Source: Pseudomonas sp. GM50 (lineage in GTDB: Bacteria > Pseudomonadota > Gammaproteobacteria > Pseudomonadales > Pseudomonadaceae). Taken from it: DNA of 64,000 bases. How positions within the stretch are numbered: the stretch's first letter is position 1; the number at the start of each line of letters is the position of its first letter. Both the position numbers and the translations under genes were made by a program. Of the stretch, positions 40,542-51,955 are shown piece after piece. The DNA lies in the NCBI RefSeq assembly GCF_000282375.1, contig NZ_AKJK01000047.1, forward strand, positions 1 to 64,000, read 5' to 3'. The notes below the pieces were generated by a model, which saw only the letters and a list, made by a program, of their open reading frames with translations, was not told the origin of the DNA and ran no database searches.

Positions 40542-41882
40542 TCAATCCAACCCCAACTTCTTTAGCCTGTAACGCATCGACCGAAACGACAGATTCAACC
40601 GCTGAGCCGCCGCTGTGCGGTTCCAGCGGGTTTCTTCCAGGGCCTGGAGGATGAGTTTGCGTTCGACGTTTTCCAGATAGGCTTCCAGATTGTCGATTTG
40701 CGTGAGGTCCGGCACGTCGCCGTCCGGGTTACAGTTACCTTCAGCCAGGCGCAGATCGCTGGCTTCGATCTGTTTGTTCTCGCACAAGGTGTGCGCTCGC
40801 TCAAGCATGTTCTCCAATTCCCGCACGTTTCCTGGAAAACGATAGCTTTTCAGTGCATCGAGGGCTTGCGGGTGGAGTTTTGCAGCGGGTTGGCCAGTGC
40901 CGGTCGCCAGTCGCTTGAGCATATTGTTGGCCAGAAGCTCAATGTCGTCGCGGCGTTCGCGCAAGGGCGGCACCCGCAGCTCGATCACGTTCAGACGGTA
41001 GTACAAGTCCTGGCGAAAGCGTTCGGCGGCGACTTCGGTATCGAGGTCTTTGTGGGTGGCGCAGAGTATGCGCACATCGACCACGGTTTCCTGCTGCCCA
41101 CCAATGCTGCGAACGGCTTTCTCCTGAATGGCCCGCAAAAGTTTGACCTGCATCGCCAGCGGCAGGTCTGCCACCTCATCGAGGAACAAAGTGCCGCCCT
41201 GGGCAGCCTGGAACAGCCCGGGTTTGTCTTCGATGGCGCCGCTGAAACTGCCTTTGCGATGGCCGAAAAATTCGCTTTCCATCAATTCAGACGGAATCGC
41301 CCCACAGTTCACCGGCACGAATGGGCGGGTGGCGCGCGGGCCTTGATCGTGGATCAGTCGAGCGACCAGCTCCTTGCCGCTGCCGGACTCGCCGCTGATG
41401 TACACCGGAGCCTGGCTGCGGGCCAGTTTGTCGATTTGTTTGCGCAGGCTGCGCATTGGCAGTGAGTCGCCCAGCAGGCGACGGTCGATGGTACTGCTGG
41501 CGTCGCCTGGCGCAGGCAAACTCAGCGCGCTGGTGACCAGTTCGCGCAGGCGGGTGAGGTCGACCGGTTTGGTCAGGAAATCGAAGGCGCCAGCCTTGAG
41601 GGCGTTGATTGCCGTCTCCAGGCTGCCGTAGGCGGTGATCATCGCCACCGGCACTTGCGCATAGCGCTGCTGGATGTGCTGCACCAGCGCCAGACCGGTG
41701 CCGTCGGGCAGGCGCATGTCGGTCAGGCACAGGTCGAATGTCTCCCGTGCCAGCAGTGCTTGCGCTTCGGCGAGATTGCGCGCACTGAAAGTGTCGAGTT
41801 TCATCCGTCCCAGGGTAATTTCCAGGAGTTCGCGGATATCCGGCTCGTCGTCGACGATCAGGATTTTTTGCCGGGGGCTCAT
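40542..41882 (-). CDS. pilR: Type IV pilus sigma-54 response regulator PilR
   Basis: This NtrC-type activator of pilA works with RpoN and its sensor kinase PilS. The 446-aa product has a receiver domain (1-120) with DDEPD at 11-15 and the phospho-acceptor Asp55 in LTDMRLPDG. The AAA+ domain has Walker A GESGSGKE (about 170) and Walker B GGTLFLDEVADL. The C-terminal Fis-type HTH contains NRTAAAQRLNLSFRSMRYRLKKLG. The sigma-54-contact loop reads GSFSGA rather than the common GAFTGA. I start at MSPRQKILIVDDEP; it begins 2 bp after the pilS stop. Confidence 0.95.
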   Translation of the reverse strand: MSPRQKILIVDDEPDIRELLEITLGRMKLDTFSARNLAEAQALLARETFDLCLTDMRLPDGTGLALVQHIQQRYAQVPVAMITAYGSLETAINALKAGAFDFLTKPVDLTRLRELVTSALSLPAPGDASSTIDRRLLGDSLPMRSLRKQIDKLARSQAPVYISGESGSGKELVARLIHDQGPRATRPFVPVNCGAIPSELMESEFFGHRKGSFSGAIEDKPGLFQAAQGGTLFLDEVADLPLAMQVKLLRAIQEKAVRSIGGQQETVVDVRILCATHKDLDTEVAAERFRQDLYYRLNVIELRVPPLRERRDDIELLANNMLKRLATGTGQPAAKLHPQALDALKSYRFPGNVRELENMLERAHTLCENKQIEASDLRLAEGNCNPDGDVPDLTQIDNLEAYLENVERKLILQALEETRWNRTAAAQRLNLSFRSMRYRLKKLGLD

Positions 41883-41884
41883 GT

Positions 41885-43495
41885 TCAACTTTGTTTCCGT
41901 CCGTGAGCAAAAGTGATGCGAAAGCAGCCGCCGCCTTGGCGTGGTTTGAAGTCTAGGCGGGCCTGATTGCTTTCGCACAGCTCACGGGACAGATAAAGCC
42001 CCAGGCCAGTACCCTGGCTGCTGGTGGTGAAAAACGGTTCGAACAAGTGCGAGCGCTGGTCCGGCGCCACGCCGGGGCCATCGTCCAGGACTTCAAGAGT
42101 CGGTAACTGGCTCTCCGGGTCGAGGTACAACGCAAGCCAGGCTTGGGCCTGAGCGTGCTTCAGCGCGCTATGGCGCCAGGCGTTGCGCAGCAGATTGTCG
42201 AGAATCTGGGTCAGCTGATTCGGATCCATCAGGGTTTTGAAGTTCCCCGAACCGATGCTCAGGTGAATTTGCTGACGTTCGGTCGCCCCTTCGCGCGTTT
42301 CAGCGACAAAGTGCTCCAGCCACGGCCGTAGATCCAGCCGTTGCGGAACGGTTTGCTGGCGACGGGACAGTTGCAGGACGTTTTCGATTACCCGATTCAT
42401 TCGCTGAGAGTGGTCTTGAATAATCTGTGTCAGACGCCGATCCGCGCCGTTCAGTTCCTCGGATTCCTGCAGTAACTGGGCGGCATGACTAATGGCACCC
42501 AGTGGATTACGGATCTCATGGGCAATACCGGCAGTCAGGCGACCGAGGGCGGCGAGTTTGAGTTGCTGGGCCTGTTGGGCGATTTGGGCGAGGTCTTCGA
42601 GAAAAACCAGCGTCTGGTGGTGCGGGCTTTGGTCCAGGGCAATAAAGCTTGGTTGCAGCTCCAACCCATTGCTGGCGATTTTCAAGCTTTGCGGGCGCAA
42701 AGTCGGATTGTTGAGCCACAGTTGGAGCCTTTCGACCAATGGTATCGAATAGTCGTCGATCAACTGGCCATCCAGTTTTTCCTGCCCCAGCAAGGTCAAG
42801 GCGCTGTGATTGGCCAGTTGCACACGCCGTTGGTCGTCGAGCACCAGAATGCCCGTGCGCATGCGTTGCAGGATCAGTGCGTTGAGGGCTTCGAGGCCGA
42901 GCACTTCGCTGGCCCTTTGCTCGGCCAGGGTTTCGCTGACCTCCAGCCTTCGGATCAAGCCTTGCACCAACAATGCTGCGGCAAAACACAGGGCGCCGAG
43001 CGTGCCGATTTGCAGGTAATCGTTGGGGCTGGTGGGGTGGCTGAAGCTCAGAAGGAAGCTCAAACCCACGATGCCGAGGGCGCCAACGGCTGCAATCAGC
43101 AGGCCGATGCGCCCGCGCAGCAGGGTGTTGCTGATGACCACTGACACGATCAACAGATTGCCGATGGCGCTAGGCATGCCGCCAGCGGCATAGAACAGGC
43201 CGCATAGCAGCAGGACATCGACCAGCGCCAGACTGAATAACTGTGCCGGGCGACGGGTGTTCCCCTGAAAGACCACCAGCAGGATATTCAGCACCAGGTA
43301 CAACCAGCTGCCGTTACGCAGCAAGTCGTCATTGGCGAACGTCAGCAACTGGTTGTCCATGTTGCTGGAGATCAACAGCACCAAGGTGATGCCGATGCTT
43401 AAACGGTAGAGGTGATAGAGGCGCAGCAATCGCTGGGCCTGTTTGTTGCCGGGACTGGAGGCCTCAGCGACCACTGGAGCCCGGGCCTTGCTCAA
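41885..43495 (-). CDS. pilS: Type IV pilus sensor histidine kinase PilS
   Basis: The 536-aa inner-membrane kinase has six TM helices in the first ~200 residues and a PAS-like linker (about 210-300). The HisKA domain has phospho-acceptor His326 in AGIAHEIRNPLGAIS. The HATPase domain has LDNLLRNAWRHS and DDGPGV, and the GTGLGLYLSREL motif is intact. It senses pilin levels in the membrane and phosphorylates PilR. Its start lies 32 bp inside the upstream PP0621-family gene. Confidence 0.94.
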   Translation of the reverse strand: MSKARAPVVAEASSPGNKQAQRLLRLYHLYRLSIGITLVLLISSNMDNQLLTFANDDLLRNGSWLYLVLNILLVVFQGNTRRPAQLFSLALVDVLLLCGLFYAAGGMPSAIGNLLIVSVVISNTLLRGRIGLLIAAVGALGIVGLSFLLSFSHPTSPNDYLQIGTLGALCFAAALLVQGLIRRLEVSETLAEQRASEVLGLEALNALILQRMRTGILVLDDQRRVQLANHSALTLLGQEKLDGQLIDDYSIPLVERLQLWLNNPTLRPQSLKIASNGLELQPSFIALDQSPHHQTLVFLEDLAQIAQQAQQLKLAALGRLTAGIAHEIRNPLGAISHAAQLLQESEELNGADRRLTQIIQDHSQRMNRVIENVLQLSRRQQTVPQRLDLRPWLEHFVAETREGATERQQIHLSIGSGNFKTLMDPNQLTQILDNLLRNAWRHSALKHAQAQAWLALYLDPESQLPTLEVLDDGPGVAPDQRSHLFEPFFTTSSQGTGLGLYLSRELCESNQARLDFKPRQGGGCFRITFAHGRKQS

Positions 43496-43697
43496 GGTGA
43501 GCCTGGCTGCAATACCACTGTTGTTGAAGGCTCAGTGCACGGTCGCGGGGCAGGTGTACGCCGCAATGAGCACAGCGGACCATGGGCGGAGCATCTTGCT
43601 CGCGCGGCGTGTTGGCGCCCGGAGCCGGGGCCTTGAACTTGCGCCAGAGCCATACCGCAGCGGCAATCAGGGCGATCCAGAACAATAAACGAAGCAT
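43464..43697 (-). CDS. PP0621-family small membrane protein with zinc ribbon
   Basis: The 77-aa protein has one N-terminal TM helix (MLRLLFWIALIAAAVWLW). A cytoplasmic zinc-ribbon-like part follows with CAHC (42-45) and a WYCSQAH segment. It is upstream of pilS and overlaps it by 32 bp, so the two are likely coupled. Function is unknown, but the conserved link to pilSR suggests a role near pilus regulation or membrane quality. Confidence 0.82.
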   Translation of the reverse strand: MLRLLFWIALIAAAVWLWRKFKAPAPGANTPREQDAPPMVRCAHCGVHLPRDRALSLQQQWYCSQAHLEQGPGSSGR

Positions 43698-43785
43698 GGT
43701 GAGCTGCTTTTTGACTAGTGAATTGGCAGTTTAGCCAAGGACGGGTCAGGCGCACAGCGCAATACGCCCGCCCCTGAAATCCGGT

Positions 43786-43816
43786 AATAAAAAAGGCGCC
43801 TCGAAAGGCGCCTTCT
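43786..43816 (-). terminator. Rho-independent terminator of bamD
   Basis: On the minus strand, AAGGCGCC TTTCGA GGCGCCTTTTTTATT forms a strong hairpin with a T run, 18 bp past the bamD stop. Confidence 0.92.
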
Positions 43817-43834
43817 CGGCATAACACCCCAGCG

Positions 43835-44857
43835 TCAGTCGAACACGCCGAAGGTCATGTAGCTGAACCACGAGCGGTCGGCGTTGTTGGCTTCAGACTC
43901 GTGCTGCTCTTCTTCGATCACATCGCCGTTTTCATCTTTAGGCTTGAGCTCGTTCGGAATCGCGTCCTTGGCATCCTGGAACTGCTTCTGCACGTCCTGG
44001 TTGGCGCGGGTTTCACCCGGCGGCAGCGGCGGACGGGATTCGATCAGGCCCAGGGTGGCCTTGCTCAGCCACGAACGGTTGTCGGCTTCGTCCTTCGAGG
44101 GCACGAACTGACCGTCCACCAGGCTTGGGTGGTTCGGGTAGTTGAGCTTCAGGGTTTCGAGGCTGGTTGCGGCCAGTTCGTCCAGGTGCAGACGCTGGTA
44201 GGCTTCAGTCATCACCGCCAGGCCGTCACCGACCGAAGGGGTTTCCTGGAAGTTTTCCACCACGTAACGACCACGGTTCGCGGCGGCGACATAGGCCTGA
44301 CGGGTCAGGTAATAGTCGGCAACGTGAATCTCGTAGGCCGCCAGCAGATTGCGCAGGTAGATCATGCGCTGCTTGGCGTCCGGCGAGTAGCGGCTGTTCG
44401 GGAAGCGGCTGGTCAGCTGCGCGAACTCGTTGTAGGAGTCGCGAGCGGCGCCCGGGTCACGCTTGGTCATGTCCAACGGCAGAAAACGCGACAACAGGCC
44501 GACGTCCTGGTCGAAAGAGGTCAGACCCTTGAGGTAGTAGGCGTAATCCACGTTCGGGTGCTGCGGGTGCAGACGAATGAAACGCTCGGCGGCGGATTTC
44601 GCAGCCTCAGGCTCGGTGTTCTTGTAGTTGGCGTAGATGAGCTCGAGTTGAGCCTGATCGGCGTAGCGACCGAACGGATAACGCGACTCCAGCGCCTTCA
44701 GCTTGGCTGTGGCGGCGGTGTAGCTATTGTTGTCCAGATCGTGCTGAGCCTGCTGGTACAGCTCGACTTCGCTCAGGTTTTCGTCTACGACTTCCTTCGA
44801 TGAGCAAGCAGCGGTCAATGCGAGGATGGCGATCAGCAGCAGGTGTTTCACTTGCAT
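43835..44857 (-). CDS. bamD: Outer membrane assembly lipoprotein BamD (ComL)
   Basis: This essential lipoprotein of the BAM complex inserts beta-barrel proteins into the outer membrane. The 340-aa product has a lipobox LTAAC (Cys18) and TPR-like repeats spanning about 30-240, with [23 protein letters not shown] and [16 protein letters not shown] long acidic C-terminal tail (about 285-340) contains [16 protein letters not shown] and is longer than in E. coli. I start at [12 protein letters not shown]; the frame extends upstream into the rluD promoter without homology. Divergent from rluD. Confidence 0.95.
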   Translation of the reverse strand: MQVKHLLLIAILALTAACSSKEVVDENLSEVELYQQAQHDLDNNSYTAATAKLKALESRYPFGRYADQAQLELIYANYKNTEPEAAKSAAERFIRLHPQHPNVDYAYYLKGLTSFDQDVGLLSRFLPLDMTKRDPGAARDSYNEFAQLTSRFPNSRYSPDAKQRMIYLRNLLAAYEIHVADYYLTRQAYVAAANRGRYVVENFQETPSVGDGLAVMTEAYQRLHLDELAATSLETLKLNYPNHPSLVDGQFVPSKDEADNRSWLSKATLGLIESRPPLPPGETRANQDVQKQFQDAKDAIPNELKPKDENGDVIEEEQHESEANNADRSWFSYMTFGVFD

Positions 44858-45008
44858 GGCGGCTTGCGTCCCTATGACGGCCGCTGTCTTGGGCGGGGCC
44901 GTCCTGTTATGATGAGTGCCCCGTTGAAAAGCCTCGGGGCAAAAGACGCCGTATTTAACCACAAGCGCGCAGCCGAAACCAAAGGCTGTGCCGACGCCTA
45001 GTCTGAGC

Positions 45009-45971
45009 ATGTCCGATAAAATTGAACTTCGCGCAGAGGTGCCGTCCGAATTGGGCGGCCAACGCCTCGATCAAGTCGCCGCACAATTATTCGCTGAGCA
45101 CTCGCGCTCGCGCCTTTCCGCCTGGATCAAAGACGGCCGCCTGACTGTGGATGGGGCGGTTATCCGCCCGCGAGACATCGTTCACGGTGGCGCCATTCTT
45201 GAGCTGACTGCCGAGCAGGAAGCTCAGGGCGAATGGATCGCTCAAGACATCGAGCTGGACATCGTCTATGAAGATGACGACATCCTGGTGATCAACAAGC
45301 CTGCGGGCCTGGTGGTGCATCCGGCTGCCGGTCACGCTGACGGCACCTTGCTCAACGCCTTGCTGCACCACGTGCCGGACATTATCAATGTGCCCCGCGC
45401 CGGTATCGTGCATCGCCTGGACAAGGACACCACCGGTTTGATGGTGGTGGCCAAGACCATTCAGGCGCAGACACAGCTTGTCACGCAATTGCAGAGCCGC
45501 AGCGTAAGCCGGATCTACGAGTGCATCGTGATTGGTGTCGTGACAGCCGGCGGCAAGATCAACGCGCCGATCGGTCGTCATGGCCAGCAACGCCAGCGCA
45601 TGGCCGTGATGGAAGGTGGCAAGCAAGCCGTCAGCCATTACCGCGTGCTCGAGCGTTTCCGCTCCCACACTCACGTGCGGGTGAAGCTGGAAACCGGTCG
45701 TACGCACCAGATTCGCGTGCACATGGCGCACATCAACTACCCGTTGGTCGGAGATCCTGCCTATGGCGGTCGTTTCCGAATTCCGCCGGCCGCCAGTGTG
45801 ACCATGGTCGAATCCCTGAAGAACTTCCCGCGTCAGGCGCTGCATGCGCGCTTCCTGGAGCTGGATCATCCGACCACCGGCAAACGCATGAGCTGGGAAT
45901 CGCCACTGCCGGATGACTTCGTCTGGTTGCTGTCGCTGCTCAAGCAAGACCGCGAGGCGTTCATCGGATGA
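45009..45971 (+). CDS. rluD: 23S rRNA pseudouridine synthase RluD
   Basis: This enzyme makes pseudouridines 1911/1915/1917 in helix 69 of 23S rRNA. The 320-aa protein has an N-terminal S4 domain (about 15-75) and the catalytic motif [16 protein letters not shown] with the active Asp near 140. [14 protein letters not shown] and GDPAYGG are also typical. I start at [11 protein letters not shown]. The stop overlaps the pgeF start by 4 bp (ATGA), so they are coupled. Confidence 0.96.
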   Translation: MSDKIELRAEVPSELGGQRLDQVAAQLFAEHSRSRLSAWIKDGRLTVDGAVIRPRDIVHGGAILELTAEQEAQGEWIAQDIELDIVYEDDDILVINKPAGLVVHPAAGHADGTLLNALLHHVPDIINVPRAGIVHRLDKDTTGLMVVAKTIQAQTQLVTQLQSRSVSRIYECIVIGVVTAGGKINAPIGRHGQQRQRMAVMEGGKQAVSHYRVLERFRSHTHVRVKLETGRTHQIRVHMAHINYPLVGDPAYGGRFRIPPAASVTMVESLKNFPRQALHARFLELDHPTTGKRMSWESPLPDDFVWLLSLLKQDREAFIG

Positions 45972-46693
45972 GTGACTGGCTGATTCCCGACTGGCCTGCG
46001 CCTGCCGGGGTGAAAGCCTGCGTTACCACCCGTGCGGGCGGCGTCAGTCTGGCGCCGTTCGACAGCCTCAACCTGGGCGATCATGTCGATGACAGCCCCG
46101 AAGCTGTCGCCGAGAACCGCCGTCGCCTCACCAATCATTTCTCTATTCAGCCAGCCTGGTTAAAGCAGGTTCACGGCATTGTCGTGGCCCAAGCGGATCC
46201 AGGCCTGGTAGCCACCGCTGACGCCAGCTGGACGGCGACACCCGGTATCGCTTGCACCGCGATGACCGCCGACTGCCTTCCGGCGCTGTTTTGCGACCGT
46301 GCCGGCACCCGCGTCGCTGCCGCCCATGCCGGTTGGCGCGGGTTGGCGGCGGGTGTGCTGGAAGCGACACTCGACAGTCTGGCCGTGCCGCCTGAAGACG
46401 TGCTGGTCTGGCTTGGCCCGGCCATTGGCCCACAAGCCTTTGAAGTCGGCCCGGAAGTGCGCGAAACCTTCGTCGAGCAATTGCCCGAAGCCGCCAAAGC
46501 TTTTGTGCCGAGCCAGAATGCCGGCAAGTTCATGGCCGACATCTATGAGCTGGCGCGTTTACGTCTGGCCGCTCGCGGGGTTACCGCTGTTTATGGTGGC
46601 GGTTTCTGCACCGTGACCGATCCTCGCTTCTTTTCTTACCGCCGTAGTCCACGCACCGGCCGGTTTGCCTCCTTGGTCTGGCTTGAACGCTAG
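45968..46693 (+). CDS. pgeF: Peptidoglycan editing factor PgeF (YfiH / DUF152)
   Basis: This cytoplasmic zinc amidase removes wrongly placed L-serine from muramyl precursors; it was earlier called polyphenol oxidase or laccase. The 241-aa product has the metal site motifs KQVHGIVV, TADCLPALFCD and AAAHAGWRGLAAGVLE, the conserved Cys and His pattern of the family. It overlaps rluD by 4 bp, and clpB follows after 129 bp. Confidence 0.94.
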   Translation: MSDWLIPDWPAPAGVKACVTTRAGGVSLAPFDSLNLGDHVDDSPEAVAENRRRLTNHFSIQPAWLKQVHGIVVAQADPGLVATADASWTATPGIACTAMTADCLPALFCDRAGTRVAAAHAGWRGLAAGVLEATLDSLAVPPEDVLVWLGPAIGPQAFEVGPEVRETFVEQLPEAAKAFVPSQNAGKFMADIYELARLRLAARGVTAVYGGGFCTVTDPRFFSYRRSPRTGRFASLVWLER

Positions 46694-46723
46694 ACTTCTC
46701 TGATCTGCATCAACATCACGACG

Positions 46724-46752
46724 CTTGAATCTCCCAGAATCGACCGCATCTA
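46724..46752 (+). promoter_or_regulatory. Heat-shock (sigma-32) promoter of clpB
   Basis: CTTGAAT (46724-46730) and CCGCATCTA (46744-46752), spaced by 13 bp, closely match the RpoH consensus CTTGAAA / CCCCATNTA. The predicted start of transcription is about 60 bp before the clpB ATG. Confidence 0.72.
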
Positions 46753-46822
46753 TAGCGGTATCTGGCAGGTTTCTTCATTCAGGATGTTTATAGGTCCGGC
46801 CTGCTCAAAAGGAAGGTGACCC

Positions 46823-49387
46823 ATGCGTATAGACCGTTTAACCAGCAAGTTGCAGTTAGCCTTGTCCGACGCCCAATCCCTGGCCGTCGGCCTCGATCAT
46901 CCGGCCATTGAGCCGGCGCATTTGATGCAGGCCATGCTTGAACAGCAGGGTGGTTCGATCAAACCCCTGCTGATGCAGGTGGGTTTTGACGTCAACAGCT
47001 TGCGTAAAGAGCTGACTAAAGCCCTCGATCAGCTGCCAAAAATCCAGAATCCGACTGGCGATGTGAACATGTCGCAAGATCTGGCGCGTCTGCTGAATCA
47101 GGCTGATCGCCTGGCCCAGCAGAAGGGCGACCAATTCATCTCCAGCGAACTGGTGCTGCTCGCCGCCATGGACGAGAACAGCAAGCTCGGCAAATTGTTG
47201 CTGGGCCAGGGCGTGAGCAAGAAAGCCCTGGAAAATGCAATCAACAACCTGCGCGGCGGTGAGGCAGTCAATGATGCCAACCACGAAGAATCACGTCAGG
47301 CGCTCGACAAGTACACCATCGACCTGACCAAGCGCGCCGAAGAGGGCAAGCTCGATCCGGTGATCGGCCGTGACGACGAAATTCGTCGCACCATTCAGGT
47401 CCTGCAACGCCGCACCAAGAACAACCCGGTACTGATCGGTGAGCCTGGCGTGGGTAAAACCGCCATCGCCGAAGGCCTGGCCCAGCGCATCATCAACGGT
47501 GAAGTGCCGGATGGCCTGAGAGGCAAGCGTCTGTTGTCTCTGGACATGGGGGCTCTGATTGCCGGTGCCAAATACCGCGGCGAGTTCGAAGAACGCCTCA
47601 AATCCCTGCTTAATGAACTGTCGAAGCAGGAAGGGCAGATCATTCTGTTCATCGACGAACTGCACACCATGGTCGGCGCCGGCAAGGGCGAAGGCTCGAT
47701 GGACGCCGGCAACATGCTCAAACCGGCATTGGCTCGCGGTGAACTGCACTGCGTCGGCGCGACCACGCTCAACGAGTACCGCCAATATATAGAGAAGGAC
47801 GCGGCCCTCGAGCGGCGCTTCCAGAAAGTATTGGTGGATGAGCCGAGCGAAGAAGACACCATTGCCATCCTGCGTGGCCTGAAAGAGCGCTACGAGGTTC
47901 ACCACAAGGTGGCGATCACTGACGGCGCGATCATCGCCGCGGCCAAGCTCAGTCATCGCTACATCACTGATCGTCAGCTGCCGGACAAAGCCATCGACCT
48001 GATCGACGAAGCCGCCAGCCGCATCCGTATGGAGATCGATTCCAAGCCGGAAGTGCTGGACCGTCTGGAACGTCGTCTGATTCAGCTGAAGGTGGAATCC
48101 CAGGCGCTGAAGAAAGAGAGCGACGACGCGGCGAAGAAACGTCTGGAAAAGCTACAGGAAGAAATCGTTCGTCACGAGCGTGAATACTCGGACCTCGAAG
48201 AAATCTGGAACTCGGAAAAAGCCGAAGTCCAGGGTTCGGCGCAGATCCAGCAGAAGATCGAACAGTCCCGTCAGGAGCTGGAAGCCGCGCGCCGTAAGGG
48301 CGACTTGAATCGCATGGCCGAGTTGCAATACGGGGTGATCCCGGACCTGGAGCGCAGCCTGCAAATGGTCGATCAGCACGGCAAAAGCGAAAACCAGTTG
48401 CTGCGCAGCAAGGTGACCGAAGAAGAGATCGCCGAAGTCGTGTCGAAGTGGACCGGCATCCCCGTGGCGAAAATGCTCGAGGGCGAGCGCGAAAAACTGA
48501 TGAAGATGGAAAGCCTGTTGCACCAGCGTGTAATCGGTCAGGACGAAGCGGTGATCGCCGTTTCCAACGCGGTGCGGCGTTCCCGCGCCGGGTTGTCCGA
48601 CCCGAATCGCCCGAGCGGTTCGTTCATGTTCCTCGGCCCGACCGGTGTCGGCAAAACCGAGCTGTGCAAGGCGCTGGCCGAGTTCCTGTTCGATACCGAA
48701 GAGGCGATGGTGCGGATCGACATGTCCGAGTTCATGGAGAAACATTCCGTGGCTCGACTGATCGGCGCGCCACCGGGCTACGTGGGCTATGAAGAGGGCG
48801 GTTACCTGACCGAGGCGGTGCGTCGCAAACCTTATTCGGTGATCCTGCTGGACGAGGTCGAGAAGGCCCATCCGGACGTGTTCAACATCTTGCTGCAAGT
48901 GCTTGAAGATGGCCGTTTGACCGATAGCCATGGCCGCACGGTGGATTTCAAGAATACTGTGATCGTCATGACCTCCAACCTTGGTTCGGTGCAGATCCAG
49001 GAGCTGGTAGGGGATCGCGAAGCGCAGCGCGCGGCAGTGATGGATGCGATTTCCACGCACTTCCGGCCGGAGTTCATCAACCGGGTCGACGAAGTGGTGA
49101 TTTTCGAGCCGCTGGCTCGGGATCAGATCGCCGGCATTACCGAGATCCAGTTGGGTCGCCTGCGTAGCCGCCTGACCGAGCGCGAGCTGAAGCTTGAGCT
49201 GAGTCCCGAAGCGATGGATAAGCTGATTGCTGTCGGTTACGACCCGGTGTATGGCGCACGACCGCTCAAACGAGCGATCCAGCGCTGGATCGAGAACCCG
49301 CTGGCACAGCTGATTCTGTCGGGTCGATTCATGCCCGGCGATACCGCCAAAGGTGTCGTGGAAAACGACGAGATCGTTTTCGTCTGA
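46823..49387 (+). CDS. clpB: ATP-dependent disaggregase ClpB
   Basis: This Hsp100 hexamer works with DnaK to rescue aggregated proteins after heat stress. At 854 aa it has a Clp-N domain (1-145) and AAA-1 with Walker A GEPGVGKT (about 206). The coiled-coil middle domain (about 400-525) contains [20 protein letters not shown]-2 has Walker A GPTGVGKT (about 604) and the pore-loop GYVGYEEGG. It has no ClpP-binding IGL loop, so it is a disaggregase and not a protease subunit. It has an AAGGAAGGTGACCC ribosome site and a sigma-32 type promoter. Confidence 0.97.
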   Translation: MRIDRLTSKLQLALSDAQSLAVGLDHPAIEPAHLMQAMLEQQGGSIKPLLMQVGFDVNSLRKELTKALDQLPKIQNPTGDVNMSQDLARLLNQADRLAQQKGDQFISSELVLLAAMDENSKLGKLLLGQGVSKKALENAINNLRGGEAVNDANHEESRQALDKYTIDLTKRAEEGKLDPVIGRDDEIRRTIQVLQRRTKNNPVLIGEPGVGKTAIAEGLAQRIINGEVPDGLRGKRLLSLDMGALIAGAKYRGEFEERLKSLLNELSKQEGQIILFIDELHTMVGAGKGEGSMDAGNMLKPALARGELHCVGATTLNEYRQYIEKDAALERRFQKVLVDEPSEEDTIAILRGLKERYEVHHKVAITDGAIIAAAKLSHRYITDRQLPDKAIDLIDEAASRIRMEIDSKPEVLDRLERRLIQLKVESQALKKESDDAAKKRLEKLQEEIVRHEREYSDLEEIWNSEKAEVQGSAQIQQKIEQSRQELEAARRKGDLNRMAELQYGVIPDLERSLQMVDQHGKSENQLLRSKVTEEEIAEVVSKWTGIPVAKMLEGEREKLMKMESLLHQRVIGQDEAVIAVSNAVRRSRAGLSDPNRPSGSFMFLGPTGVGKTELCKALAEFLFDTEEAMVRIDMSEFMEKHSVARLIGAPPGYVGYEEGGYLTEAVRRKPYSVILLDEVEKAHPDVFNILLQVLEDGRLTDSHGRTVDFKNTVIVMTSNLGSVQIQELVGDREAQRAAVMDAISTHFRPEFINRVDEVVIFEPLARDQIAGITEIQLGRLRSRLTERELKLELSPEAMDKLIAVGYDPVYGARPLKRAIQRWIENPLAQLILSGRFMPGDTAKGVVENDEIVFV

Positions 49388-49410
49388 CGCTCGGCGGCAG
49401 TGCAATAACA

Positions 49411-49439
49411 GAAGGCCTCGCATTGCGAGGCCTTTTTTT
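49411..49439 (+). terminator. Rho-independent terminator of clpB
   Basis: GAAGGCCTCGC / GCGAGGCCTTTTTTT hairpin, 23 bp past the stop. Confidence 0.92.
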
Positions 49440-49572
49440 CGCCAGGCTGTTGAACTCAAAGGAAAAGGCTTGTAAAGTGCGCCCCGCAGTAAGTCACCCC
49501 GAGGGGTTTCTGCTCCCCAAGCAGGAATCTGAAATAAGTTGCAAATCATTAACTTGAAAGCAATTTAGGGGG

Positions 49573-49608
49573 TTGACAGAGGTGCTTAAGATTGTAGAAT
49601 AGCGCGCC
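49573..49608 (+). promoter_or_regulatory. Stable-RNA promoter of the tRNA array
   Basis: Consensus -35 TTGACA (49573-49578), 16-bp spacer, -10 TAGAAT (49595-49600), then a GC-rich AGCGCGCC discriminator typical of stringently controlled rRNA/tRNA promoters. The start of transcription would be about 75 nt before tRNA-Asn. Confidence 0.8.
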
Positions 49609-49685
49609 TCAGACACACGAACGCAGCGATGCGAACGGGTCGAAGAGGTGAAGCAAGCTTCACAGTTGTAATTGAAATATGTAGT

Positions 49686-49761
49686 TCCGTGATAGCTCAG
49701 TCGGTAGAGCAAATGACTGTTAATCATTGGGTCCCAGGTTCGAGTCCTGGTCACGGAGCCA
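49686..49761 (+). tRNA. tRNA-Asn (GTT)
   Basis: A 76-nt cloverleaf with TCCGTGA/TCACGGA acceptor stem, anticodon GTT in CTGTTAA, TTCGAGT T-loop and encoded CCA. Confidence 0.98.
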
Positions 49762-49770
49762 ATTTCAAGC

Positions 49771-49847
49771 CGGGGTATAGCGCAGTCCGGTAGCGCGCCT
49801 GCTTTGGGAGCAGGATGTCAGGAGTTCGAATCCCCTTACCCCGACCA
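49771..49847 (+). tRNA. tRNA-Pro (TGG), copy 1
   Basis: A 77-nt cloverleaf with CGGGGTA/TACCCCG acceptor stem, anticodon TGG in TTTGGGA, TTCGAAT T-loop and encoded CCA. Nine bases separate it from tRNA-Asn. Confidence 0.98.
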
Positions 49848-49852
49848 TTTTT

Positions 49853-49928
49853 GGGTCGTTAGCTCAGTTGGTAGAGCAGTTGGCTTTTAACCAATTGGTC
49901 GTAGGTTCGAATCCCACACGACCCACCA
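49853..49928 (+). tRNA. tRNA-Lys (TTT)
   Basis: A 76-nt cloverleaf with GGGTCGT/ACGACCC acceptor stem, anticodon TTT in CTTTTAA and encoded CCA. The tRNA-Lys beside clpB in P. aeruginosa is, as I recall, an attachment site for PAPI-1/pKLC102-type integrative elements; none is inserted here. Confidence 0.98.
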
Positions 49929-49991
49929 TTTTTGAAACCAGTTAACGCTGGAATCGAATCTTAAGATCAGACGCCAAAAGCTCTGTTCGCA

Positions 49992-50022
49992 GAAGGCGCC
50001 TTTCAAAGGTGCCTTTTTTTTA
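49992..50022 (+). terminator. Rho-independent terminator inside the tRNA array
   Basis: AAGGCGCC TTTCAA AGGTGCCTTTTTTTT (one G-T pair) lies between tRNA-Lys and the second tRNA-Pro. Its T-run ends one or two bases before that tRNA begins. Confidence 0.85.
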
Positions 50023-50023
50023 C

Positions 50024-51893
<1,870 letters not shown>

Positions 51894-51907
51894 ATCCGCC
51901 AGACGAA

Positions 51908-51943
51908 AAAAAACCGCGCTTCCCGAAGGAAAAGCGCGGTTTG
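51908..51943 (-). terminator. Rho-independent terminator of the EF-hand gene
   Basis: The AAACCGCGCTT / AAGCGCGGTTT hairpin is followed on the minus strand by an eight-T run; the plus-strand T run is weaker. It serves the convergent EF-hand gene and possibly the chemotaxis receptor. Confidence 0.85.
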
Positions 51944-51955
51944 GTTCTCGCAAGC

